The notes beneath the pieces were generated by a model that saw only the letters and a list, made by a program, of their open reading frames with translations, was not told where the DNA came from and did not search any database. This document shows positions 32,435 through 40,832 of a stretch of 45,888 bases of DNA, one piece after another; the stretch's first letter is position 1, and each line of letters begins with the position of its first letter. The translations under genes and the position numbers were made by a program. Origin of the DNA: Elusimicrobiota bacterium (GTDB lineage Bacteria > Elusimicrobiota > Elusimicrobia > UBA1565 > UBA9628); NCBI GenBank assembly GCA_026388095.1, contig JAPLKL010000066.1, forward strand, positions 1 through 45,888, given 5' to 3'.

Positions 32435-32443
32435 AATGGACGG

Positions 32444-33889
32444 ATGAAGACCGCGGCCCTACTCCTGCTTCTGGCTCTGGCCGCTCAGGCCCAGCCCATG
32501 GGAGGCGGGCCGCCTCCAGGCCCCGATCCCCGCCGGTTCGTCGAAGAGGTGAGGAGGTTCCCGACCACGGTCGACAACGTGCACGCGCGCGTCCACCGAT
32601 TGATGGATATCATCCGGTTCTCAGGGCGTCCCCCGAGCGAAGCCCAGCGCAAGGATATCGAGAAGATCCGCCGGCTGCTGCGCGCGGAAAAGCTGAGCGC
32701 GGCCGCCCCGCTCGTCGATCAGGTGATCCTCGGATTATTCGAATCCGGCCCGCGGCCGGCTGGCGGGGCCTGGCCTTCCGGGCCGCCCATCGCCCGATCC
32801 GGACAGCCGCCTCCCGCCGCGCCGGCCGCGGCGCCCGCCGAGCTGGGTGCTCCGATCCTGCTCTCGGAGCCCACGAAGAGCCGGCCCATCGAGCATCCCG
32901 CCCCACCGGCTGAGTTCTCGCAGACGGCCCCCTCCGAGGCGCAGCAGCCGCAGGCGCCGGGGCGGCCTTGGTGGCCCATCGCCGCCGTCGCGAGCAGCCT
33001 GGTCCTGGCGGGCGCCGCGGTCCTGTTGGTAGTCTCCCGGAGAGCGCCGGAGAGGGCCGCCGCACCGCCCCGATCGCTGACCGAGAAGTACTCCTTGGGG
33101 CGGGTCATCGCCAGCGGGGGCATGGGCGAGGTCTACGAGGGCCGCGACCTGAAGCTGGGCCGCCGCGTCGCCATCAAGCGGATGCTCGCGGAGGTCAAGC
33201 TCGATGCGGCCCTGCGCGCCCAATTCCTCAAGGAGGCGCGCACCGTCGCCAAGCTCTCCCATCCCTACATCATCCCCATCCACGACTGCCTGGAAAGCGG
33301 GGGCGACCTCTACCTCGTCTTCGAGTACGTCGCAGGCGAGACCTTGGCCCGGGTCCTGCAGCGCGAGGGCCGACTGCCCCTGAAGGACTGCCGCCGGATC
33401 TTCCAATACGTCTGCCCGGCCGTGGACCACGCGCACCAGCACCACATCCTGCACCGCGACCTCAAGCCCGCCAATATCATGATCGACGCCAACGGCATCG
33501 CGCGCGTGATGGACTTCGGCATCGCCTTGGACTCCACCCGCACGACGTCGAGCCCGGCCCCGGCCCTCCTGGACGCCTCGGGGACCCTGCGCTATATGCC
33601 CCCGGAGCAGCACTACGGCCGGAGCGTCCGCGCCTCCGACGTCTACGCCCTGGGCGTCTGCCTCTACGAGATGGCCGCCGGCCATCCGCCGTTCTCGGCC
33701 GGCAGCGTCGATGAGCTCATCGCGATGAAGCAGGCGCGGCGCTTCCCCCCGCCCAGCACGCTGCTGCCCGAGCTGCCCAAGGAGCTCGACCTCTTCATCG
33801 CGGCGGTGCTGGAGCCGGATCCGGGCCGGCGCGTGCCCAGCGCGGCGGAGTTCCTCGAACTGCTCAGCGGGCTGCCGGGCGCGACCTAG
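32444..33889 (+). CDS. Membrane Ser/Thr protein kinase with N-terminal extracytoplasmic domain
   Basis: A 481-residue Hanks-type kinase. It starts with a signal sequence (MKTAALLLLLALAAQAQ), then an extracytoplasmic helical segment (DNVHARVHRLMDIIRFSGRPPSEAQ...RRLLRAEKLSAAAPLVDQVI), a Pro-rich linker, a membrane helix (residues about 176-197) and the kinase at about 216-478. Catalytic elements are intact: glycine loop IASGGMGEVYEG, VAIK (Lys near 245), HRDLKPANIMI (near 337), DFGIA (near 357), and an APE-equivalent YMPPEQHYG. The kinase is C-terminal, the opposite of PASTA-type kinases. After signal cleavage the helix near 176 would put the kinase in the cytoplasm. No phosphatase or forkhead-associated protein is adjacent. 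Confidence 0.92.
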   Translation: MKTAALLLLLALAAQAQPMGGGPPPGPDPRRFVEEVRRFPTTVDNVHARVHRLMDIIRFSGRPPSEAQRKDIEKIRRLLRAEKLSAAAPLVDQVILGLFESGPRPAGGAWPSGPPIARSGQPPPAAPAAAPAELGAPILLSEPTKSRPIEHPAPPAEFSQTAPSEAQQPQAPGRPWWPIAAVASSLVLAGAAVLLVVSRRAPERAAAPPRSLTEKYSLGRVIASGGMGEVYEGRDLKLGRRVAIKRMLAEVKLDAALRAQFLKEARTVAKLSHPYIIPIHDCLESGGDLYLVFEYVAGETLARVLQREGRLPLKDCRRIFQYVCPAVDHAHQHHILHRDLKPANIMIDANGIARVMDFGIALDSTRTTSSPAPALLDASGTLRYMPPEQHYGRSVRASDVYALGVCLYEMAAGHPPFSAGSVDELIAMKQARRFPPPSTLLPELPKELDLFIAAVLEPDPGRRVPSAAEFLELLSGLPGAT

Positions 33890-33910
33890 ACGGTCATGTG
33901 CTGACGCGGC

Positions 33911-34798
33911 TCAGAAAGGCAGCAGGATACGGGCCAAGACCGTGCCGATGACCTCGTCGACGACCTTGATCTGGGAGTGCAGCAGCAGGCGCGCGACGAT
34001 GTAGAGCCCGATGGCGACGGCCGCCGCGGGGGCGAACCGCTTGGCCCGCGCGAAGCGTCCGCTGGGGAGGGAGTCGTCCAGCTCGGTCTCCTCCTCCGGC
34101 GGCCCCGGCACGGGCGCGGTCTGCACGTGCTGCCAGAAGGCCAGGTCCCCGTCGCTGGGGCAGGCGGTGGTGCCGGGGCGCAGGCGGGCCTTGGTGCCCA
34201 GCTGGCGCAGGCAGTCCATGAGCCCCGGGGTCACGCCGTGCTCTTGGAGATAGGCGAAAAGCTGGCGCATCTGGGGCGAGAGCGCCGGGTCGTCCGAGGT
34301 GTAGGTCTTGCCGTCGATGCGGATGACGCTGACACGCTGGCCCTTGAATATCTTGACCTCGGGAGGGGGCGGAGCCTCCCCCGGCCTCCGGTTGCGGCCC
34401 AGGCGCCAGGCGCGCCAGTCGACCAGGAGCTCGGGGCTGTAGCCATCCTTGCGGATTCGGTCCATGAGGACCCGGACGTCCTCCGGCAGGCCTGGATCGT
34501 CGGCGCGGTAGCTGACGCCGTCGATGACCAAGGCGCCTTCGGCGGCCACGGCCACCTCGCCCGCGGCGGGGATGCTCCGCGCGATGGGCTCATGGCAGGC
34601 CCAGCAGGCGGGCTGGTCCTCGTCGTTGGACCGGCCGCAGTGATGGCAGAAGACGCGGCGCCCGGGCAGGGCCGCGGCCGCCGGCTCGCGCGAGGAGAGC
34701 TCTCCGATCTCGAGGTTCTCGAAGCGGTCGAGCTTGGAGAGGGCCTCCCGCACGTCCTGGGGCAGGCTGCGCCCGTCTTCGTGAGCCCCGTCGGCCAT
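33911..34798 (-). CDS. Zinc-ribbon protein with duplicated 40-residue motif and C-terminal membrane anchor
   Basis: A 295-residue protein of no recognised family. Residues about 50-70 form a zinc ribbon (FCHHCGRSNDEDQPACWACHE). Two copies of one motif follow: VIDGVSYRADDPGLPEDVRVLMDRIRKDGYSPELLVDWR and RIDGKTYTSDDPALSPQMRQLFAYLQEHGVTPGLMDCLR, with consensus IDGxxYxxDDPxLxxxxRxLxxxxxxxGxxPxLxxxxR; a related LPQDVREALSKL piece lies near the N-terminus. A single hydrophobic helix (FAPAAAVAIGLYIVARLLL) comes close to the C-terminus. This would be a cytoplasmic protein held to the inner membrane by its tail. It follows the MltC-like gene by 6 nt and is probably co-transcribed with it. Confidence 0.7.
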   Translation of the reverse strand: MADGAHEDGRSLPQDVREALSKLDRFENLEIGELSSREPAAAALPGRRVFCHHCGRSNDEDQPACWACHEPIARSIPAAGEVAVAAEGALVIDGVSYRADDPGLPEDVRVLMDRIRKDGYSPELLVDWRAWRLGRNRRPGEAPPPPEVKIFKGQRVSVIRIDGKTYTSDDPALSPQMRQLFAYLQEHGVTPGLMDCLRQLGTKARLRPGTTACPSDGDLAFWQHVQTAPVPGPPEEETELDDSLPSGRFARAKRFAPAAAVAIGLYIVARLLLHSQIKVVDEVIGTVLARILLPF

Positions 34799-34804
34799 CG
34801 GCCC

Positions 34805-36052
34805 CTACAGGCTCCGGTACAGCTCCATGCGCTGGCGGACCCGCGGCACGTAGGCCTGGGTCTCCTTGGGGGCCTTGCTCTTGATCTGGCCCAGGAGCTC
34901 CGTGGGGCTCATGCTGTCCGCGCTGCGTCCGGCCAGCACGGTGCGGTTGACCGCGCCCGAGCCGCAGTTGTAGGCGGCGATGCTGAGGTTGAGGCGGTTC
35001 TCCGGGTCCTTGACCTTGCCGTAGTGCCGGCTCATGATCAGGTGCATGTACGCGGTCCCGAGCTTGATGTTGTTGTCCGGGTCGAAGAGGTACTCGGGAG
35101 TGAGCACCTTGTCCTGCTTGTAGACGTACTTGTAGGCTTCCTTGGCCCCGTAGGGGATCATGAGCTGCATGAGGCCGAAGGCCGGGGCCTGGGACTTGGC
35201 CATGGGGTTGAACTCGGACTCGGTGTGGACGATGGCGTAGACCAAGGCCGGATCGAGGTCGTTGAGCTTGGCCGCGGCCGCGATCTGGGACTCGTAGCGC
35301 TTGGCCCGGATCTTGAGGTGGTCCGGCACCATGGGCACCGTGACCGTGACCTTCAGGCGCGGCTTGCCGTCCTGGGCCACCACCGGCTTCTCCTCCACCT
35401 TCATCTGGGGCGCCAGGACCTCCTTGACGAAGCGATCGGCGTTCTTCTCCGTCACGGGCTTGCCGTCGGCTCCCTGCAACTGGTCCTTGAGCACCTCCGG
35501 CTCCTTGGCCTCGGGCTTCTGGGCCAAGGTCTTCTTGGTCTGGGCCTGGAGCTTCTCCTCGGCCAGGGCCTTGAGCTTGCCCTGCTCCTTGGCGTCGAGC
35601 TGGCTGAAGGTCACCGCCTTCTTGCCCGGCGCCACCTGCTCCATGGGCACGAGCACCTCGACTTCGACCTTGCCCTTCTCGAAATCCACCTGGCTGCGCG
35701 TGTCGGACTTGGCGCTGTAGTCCACCCAGTGCTTGGTATCGGACTCGCGGAAATCGGTCCACTGCTGGACCACGCGCTTGCGCAGGGCCTCGCGCTCGGC
35801 GGCCATCTGCTTGAGCATTCCGTCGTAGATCCTGGCCTGCTCGGCCGTCATCTTCTGGTATTCCTCGGCCTGCTCACGCGCGCCGTTCGTATAGGTCTTG
35901 GTCATGTCCTCCTGGCCCTGCTGGAACTGCTCCTGCATCTTGCGGCGGGAGGCTTCCCAGTCATCCTGCTGGGAGTCGTCCTGCGCGGCCAGCGGCCGCG
36001 CCAGGCCGAGGGCCAGCGCCCCTGCGATAAGACAGAAGAGTGTGTTTTTCAT
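34805..36052 (-). CDS. MltC-like lytic murein transglycosylase
   Basis: A 415-residue periplasmic protein with a signal peptide (LFCLIAGALALGLARPLAAQ). A helical region rich in Gln/Glu/Lys follows, then an MltC-type N-domain (HWVDYSAKSDTRSQVDFEKGKVEVEVLV) and an SLT lysozyme-like domain: ALVYAIVHTESEFNPMAKSQAPAFGLMQLMI (catalytic Glu in HTESEFNP), LFDPDNNIKLGTAYM and LSIAAYNCGSGAVNR. It cleaves peptidoglycan glycan strands. It has no lipobox, unlike enterobacterial MltC, so it is probably soluble. A perfect TATAAT ends 9 nt before ATG 36052, giving a near-leaderless transcript independent of the upstream regulator gene. Confidence 0.9.
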   Translation of the reverse strand: MKNTLFCLIAGALALGLARPLAAQDDSQQDDWEASRRKMQEQFQQGQEDMTKTYTNGAREQAEEYQKMTAEQARIYDGMLKQMAAEREALRKRVVQQWTDFRESDTKHWVDYSAKSDTRSQVDFEKGKVEVEVLVPMEQVAPGKKAVTFSQLDAKEQGKLKALAEEKLQAQTKKTLAQKPEAKEPEVLKDQLQGADGKPVTEKNADRFVKEVLAPQMKVEEKPVVAQDGKPRLKVTVTVPMVPDHLKIRAKRYESQIAAAAKLNDLDPALVYAIVHTESEFNPMAKSQAPAFGLMQLMIPYGAKEAYKYVYKQDKVLTPEYLFDPDNNIKLGTAYMHLIMSRHYGKVKDPENRLNLSIAAYNCGSGAVNRTVLAGRSADSMSPTELLGQIKSKAPKETQAYVPRVRQRMELYRSL

Positions 36053-36081
36053 GATATTGACATTATAGCGGAATCGGGGGC

Positions 36082-37239
<1,158 letters not shown>

Positions 37240-37269
37240 GCCGCGGTGCAGTGAATATACCACTTTCCC

Positions 37270-37321
37270 AGTTCGGGGACACCATACTTAATTCCCGAGA
37301 TGAGTATTGTGTCCCCGAACT
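37270..37321. repeat. REP-like palindrome, copy 1
   Basis: Imperfect 52-bp hairpin with 12- to 13-bp perfect arms (GTTCGGGGACAC and GTGTCCCCGAAC) around a partly paired centre (ATACT/AGTAT). A related copy is at 38333-38378. The GGGGACA...TGTCCCC form resembles dispersed palindromes linked to REP-associated tyrosine transposases; no transposase is in the window. Confidence 0.85.
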
Positions 37322-37399
37322 CCCTGTAGGGAACTTTTCCGGCTTGGCCTCGTATGTATAGTGGGCCGCCGCGCCCAGAATCAGACAACGGCCGGGCCC

Positions 37400-37428
37400 T
37401 TGACAATAGTTACCATACATGGTAACCT
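37400..37428 (+). promoter_or_regulatory. higBA promoter with overlapping palindromic operator
   Basis: Consensus TTGACA (37400-37405), 17-nt spacer, TAACCT (37423-37428). An 18-bp palindrome, GTTACCAT-AC-ATGGTAAC (37409-37426), fills the spacer and runs into the -10, as expected for autorepression by the antitoxin. AGGAGG follows at 37431. Confidence 0.85.
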
Positions 37429-37441
37429 TTAGGAGGCGGCG

Positions 37442-37867
37442 ATGCGGATCGTCTACCCCAAGCCCGAAGAGATCCTCTTCTACGAGGGACCCTGCTTTGC
37501 GGTCGAATGGTATTACACGGAAAACGGACGTTTGCCGACGCTCGAGTACTACAGGAGGCTGGCGGAGGCCGAGCAGCACAAGCTCAAATTGCTCGTGAAA
37601 TACCTGGCCGACAATCCACACGGCACTCAACTGCCCGTGACCATGTACCGGATCGAGGATCGTGAAAACAAGATATTCGCCTTCAAGCCGCGGGCCGAGC
37701 GGTTCTTCAATTTCATGACCGAAGGGTCCCTGGCCATCATCACGAATGCCTATCACAAGCATGCGCAGAAGATGACCAAGCAGGACATGGAGGGACTGCG
37801 GCTCGCCTGTCGTTATCGGCAGGATTATATCCGCCGAGTGAAGGAGGGCACCTATTATGAAGCGTAG
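37442..37867 (+). CDS. higB: HigB/RelE-superfamily toxin (Gp49-like)
   Basis: A 141-residue toxin of the Gp49-like HigB branch of the RelE superfamily, which are translation-dependent mRNA interferases. Family features: FAVEWYYTENGRLPTLEYYRRL, LPVTMYRIEDRENKIFAFKPRAERFFNFM (core strands) and AIITNAYHKHAQKMTKQDMEGLRLACRYRQDYIRR (the K-x-K helix region). AGGAGG lies 5 nt before ATG. The toxin gene comes first, the order typical of HigBA, and overlaps the antitoxin by 11 nt. The module has a lower GC content and a consensus promoter unlike most neighbours and is flanked by copies of one palindromic repeat, suggesting it was acquired. Confidence 0.88.
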   Translation: MRIVYPKPEEILFYEGPCFAVEWYYTENGRLPTLEYYRRLAEAEQHKLKLLVKYLADNPHGTQLPVTMYRIEDRENKIFAFKPRAERFFNFMTEGSLAIITNAYHKHAQKMTKQDMEGLRLACRYRQDYIRRVKEGTYYEA

Positions 37868-38198
37868 ATGGCACGTGAAGAGCCAGCTGGCCAGGGACCT
37901 CGAAGACCCGGAGTACCGCAAGCGCTTCGAGGCGGACTACGCGGCCTTCAAGCTCGAAGTCCAGCTCCTTCTGGCGCTGGAGCGCAAACACTGGTCTTAC
38001 TCGGATCTGGCCAAGGCGGTCGGAACCCAGAAGAGCCATATCTCCCGGGACCTGAAGGGCGGCGGCCTGGGCTCTGCATCGCTCTCCCGCATCGCCAAGA
38101 TGGCCGAGGCTCTCGGCTTGAAGTTCGTCCCGCTTTGCATCTCTGAGAAGAAGATCAAGCAGGCTCTCCCCCTCATCATGAAGCTCGTGGCCGCCTGA
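37857..38198 (+). CDS. higA: HigA-type XRE-family antitoxin
   Basis: A 113-residue antitoxin with an XRE helix-turn-helix: WSYSDLAKAVGTQKSHISRDLKGGGLGSASLSRIAKMAEALGLKFVPL (residues about 46-95). The N-terminal helical stretch (LEDPEYRKRFEADYAAFKLEVQLLLALER) is the probable toxin-wrapping and dimerisation part. It should neutralise the toxin and bind the GTTACCAT palindrome in the promoter. It starts 11 nt before the toxin stop. Confidence 0.88.
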   Translation: MKRRWHVKSQLARDLEDPEYRKRFEADYAAFKLEVQLLLALERKHWSYSDLAKAVGTQKSHISRDLKGGGLGSASLSRIAKMAEALGLKFVPLCISEKKIKQALPLIMKLVAA

Positions 38199-38203
38199 CG
38201 ATC

Positions 38204-38566
38204 TCAGAACCTTGCCGGCAGTACGCCCAAGGTTGTGGGGGTGATCTCGGCCAGCGGCCCGGTGGAGACTTCGATGGGCCCTCCCGGAGCCGCGACCGCG
38301 CTCGAGGCCTCCGGGACGGCGGCGGGAGATGAGGGGACATCATTTTTCATTTCTGAGTTAAGTATTGTGTCCCCGATCTCCGCGGGGGCGGGCGCGGGGA
38401 CCTGCTTGAGCGCCGCGTCGCAGGCCGGAGTCAAAGACCGCCTGAGCAATGCGCCTTCGCGCAGCGCCGGGGGCACCCCGGGGCGGCTCTGCCCGGCGAG
38501 GACGTTCAACAGGCAGGTCGCGGCGACGAGCGCCGCGCAGGACATGAGCGCCGCTTTATATCTCAT
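38204..38566 (-). CDS. Small Pro/Ala-rich exported protein interrupted by a repeat
   Basis: A 120-residue protein with a signal peptide (MRYKAALMSCAALVAATCLLNVLA). The remainder is Pro/Ala-rich and low in complexity, with one Cys (LTPACDAAL). The segment reading GDTILNSEMKNDVPS is encoded by the REP-like palindrome at 38333-38378, so a mobile repeat has been taken into the frame without breaking it. No family is recognised. It overlaps the DUF2339 stop by 11 nt and has an AGGAGG site, so it is translated from the same mRNA. It could be a periplasmic helper of DUF2339 or a decaying gene. Confidence 0.55.
   Translation of the reverse strand: MRYKAALMSCAALVAATCLLNVLAGQSRPGVPPALREGALLRRSLTPACDAALKQVPAPAPAEIGDTILNSEMKNDVPSSPAAVPEASSAVAAPGGPIEVSTGPLAEITPTTLGVLPARF
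38333..38378. repeat. REP-like palindrome, copy 2, inside a coding sequence
   Basis: About 46 bp, roughly three quarters identical to the segment at 37273-37318; the AGTATTGTGTCCCCGA end is exact. Together the copies bracket the higBA module (about 1.06 kb apart). Confidence 0.8.
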
Positions 38567-40823
38567 CTGAGTCCTCCTTGCCGGTCAGCCGCACGTAAAG
38601 ATACGAGGAAGCCACGAGCAGCACGCCCAGGACGGTGTAGCTGAGCACGCGATAGGGAAGCTGCATGCCGGTGAGGTCCACGAACAAGGCCTTGGCCACG
38701 CAGAGTCCGACCAGGCCCAGGCCGGGCAGGCGCAGGGCGCGGCGCCGAGTCACCAACCCGGCGACCAGGTACGCGCTGCCCAGCAAGGTCCAGTCCAAGG
38801 TCAGCCGCGTCCCGTCCGCCACCTTGGCGATGTAGAGGACGGGCAGGACCATGCTCAGAAGGGCGAAGAGCCGCTGGCCGCCGACCTCTTCCGACCGCTC
38901 CGCCGCGGTCTGCGCCCAAGGCTGCCAGACCAAGGGCAGGAGCCACGAGAGCGCGGTGTACCAGAAGACGAAGGCCGCGGCGCGGCTCTCCGGCGCGAAG
39001 CCCGCCGGCGGCAGGATCAGATAGGTCCAGACCCCGACGGCCGAGGCGGCGAGCAGGAGGATGTACGACTGGAACCGCAGTCCCGCGGCCACGGGCCGGG
39101 CCTGAGGCAGACGCGAGCGTCCCGCGCCGAGCAAGGCCAGGGCCGAGGCTCCCATCATGGGCAGGCGGAGCTTCGGATGGCTTTCCAGCGAGAAGCCGTA
39201 GGCCGCCACCGCGCTCATGAGCCAGCTCTGGCCGCTGCGCCACCAAGAGTACTCGCAGCCCAGGAACCGTCCCGCGGGGACCTCCCGGCCGAAGATCGCC
39301 GTGACATAGCAGAGCACGGCCGAGCCCGTGACCAGCCGGGGCGGGGTCAGCACGCCCAGCATGGGGTAGTTCGCCCCGTAGTCGATGAAGAAGCAGAAGA
39401 CCCCGGCCGCGGTCTCGATCAGGAGCGCCTGGTCGAGGAGCGTGGTCCGGCCGGTCTCCGCGGCGCCCCATTCCAGCAGCATGGCCAGGGTGAACAGGGC
39501 GGTCACGAAGGCGGCCGGGGACAGGTAGGTCCAGGCGCCGAGCGTCAACGCGGCCAGGCCCCCATAGGCCCACAGGCCGGTCAGCGAGGGATCCTCGCGG
39601 TCTGCCCGCAGGACGGCGAAGGCATAGGCCGAGAGCCCGAGATAGCCGAGGCTCAGCGCCAGCGGCGCGCAGAGCTCCCGGCTGATGGACTGATGCAGCA
39701 GGCCGTGCGCCAGAGCCAGGCCCAGCAGCGCCAGCCCGTATTTCTCGAACGCCTTGCGGTCCAGCCACAAGCCGATGGTGCCCAGCAGGCTGGGGGCCAA
39801 GGCCAAGCCCCAGGCGCGCTGCGGCAGGTCCGGCAGGTCGAAGATTCCCAGCGCGAGCACGGCCGCTCCCAGGAAGGCTTGGACCTGGGCCAGGGCCGTG
39901 CCCGCCTCGGAGCCGCCGCGCGCGACGGAGAGGCCGGTCAGCACCGCGGCCAAGGCCAAAAGCCCGGCCGCGGCAGGCGCGGGCGCCAAGCAGCGGACCT
40001 GGCTGTAGAAGACGGCGGCATAGAGCACGGCGCTGAAGGAAAGCGCCGCGTCGACCCAGCGCTCGGGCCGCTCCTCCCGGCGCGTGGGGGTGAGCAGCGC
40101 GTAGGCCGAGTGCACCACCGCGGCGGCGGCCAGGCTGTGCCAGAAGTCCAGGGTGGGGGCGACCTGGCCGCCCGCGGCCGCGATGACTCCCTTGAACACG
40201 GGGAAGTAGTTCAAGTAGAAGCCGGCCAGGTTGACGGCCGCGATCTCCGGGCTGTCCAGCGGCCGGACCAGGCAGGCTCCGGCCAGCGCCAGCACCGCGC
40301 ACACGGTCAGGGTCTGCACCCCGACGTGCGTGAGCGCGAAGACGAAGTAGGCCATGCCGAATGCGAAGACGGTCAGCAGGCGCGAGCGGGTCTTGAGGCT
40401 GTGGCCGATCATGCCGGCCGCGGTCACGCACAGCGCCGCCAGCTCCCAGCCGGTCGAGGCGATCAGGCGCGAGGAGCTGAGGTAGTGGGCCGCGAACACG
40501 GTGTAATAGACCAGGATCCAGCCGCCGCCGATGAGCGGGAGGCTGAAGGCGGCTCGGTCCGGACGGCGGTTGAAGAACTCGCCCAGAGCCACCAGGGCCA
40601 GCCCGGAGGCCAGGCCGATGGAGAGCTTTCCCGCGGGACCGGCGAGGCCGTGGGTGTATTTAAGGAAGAAGGCCCCGCCCAGCACGATCATGAGCATGCC
40701 CACATAGTTGAGGAGCTTCTCGCCGATGAGGCGCTCAGCCCCGCCCTTGCGTATGGCGTCCAGCCAGGAGCCGGAGATCCCGGCGAGGATGTCTCCCAGC
40801 GCGAGCTTCTTGGTCTCTTCCAT
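38556..40823 (-). CDS. DUF2339 polytopic membrane protein
   Basis: A 755-residue integral membrane protein with more than twenty predicted helices. It begins with a cytoplasmic helix and GGAERLIGEKLLNYVGMLMIVLGGAFFLKY, the strongly conserved opening of DUF2339 proteins (x-G-x-x-x-x-x-K-x-L-N-x-V-G), and the last part is typical too: LGLVGLCVAKALFVDLTGMQLPYRVLSYTVLGVLLVASSYLYVRL. The molecular function of the family is unknown; cell-envelope roles have been suggested. TAGGAGGATCCT gives a clear ribosome site. It follows the B12 radical SAM gene by 9 nt, so they form a unit together with the small exported protein. Confidence 0.92.
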   Translation of the reverse strand: MEETKKLALGDILAGISGSWLDAIRKGGAERLIGEKLLNYVGMLMIVLGGAFFLKYTHGLAGPAGKLSIGLASGLALVALGEFFNRRPDRAAFSLPLIGGGWILVYYTVFAAHYLSSSRLIASTGWELAALCVTAAGMIGHSLKTRSRLLTVFAFGMAYFVFALTHVGVQTLTVCAVLALAGACLVRPLDSPEIAAVNLAGFYLNYFPVFKGVIAAAGGQVAPTLDFWHSLAAAAVVHSAYALLTPTRREERPERWVDAALSFSAVLYAAVFYSQVRCLAPAPAAAGLLALAAVLTGLSVARGGSEAGTALAQVQAFLGAAVLALGIFDLPDLPQRAWGLALAPSLLGTIGLWLDRKAFEKYGLALLGLALAHGLLHQSISRELCAPLALSLGYLGLSAYAFAVLRADREDPSLTGLWAYGGLAALTLGAWTYLSPAAFVTALFTLAMLLEWGAAETGRTTLLDQALLIETAAGVFCFFIDYGANYPMLGVLTPPRLVTGSAVLCYVTAIFGREVPAGRFLGCEYSWWRSGQSWLMSAVAAYGFSLESHPKLRLPMMGASALALLGAGRSRLPQARPVAAGLRFQSYILLLAASAVGVWTYLILPPAGFAPESRAAAFVFWYTALSWLLPLVWQPWAQTAAERSEEVGGQRLFALLSMVLPVLYIAKVADGTRLTLDWTLLGSAYLVAGLVTRRRALRLPGLGLVGLCVAKALFVDLTGMQLPYRVLSYTVLGVLLVASSYLYVRLTGKEDSDEI

Positions 40824-40832
40824 AGGATCCTC

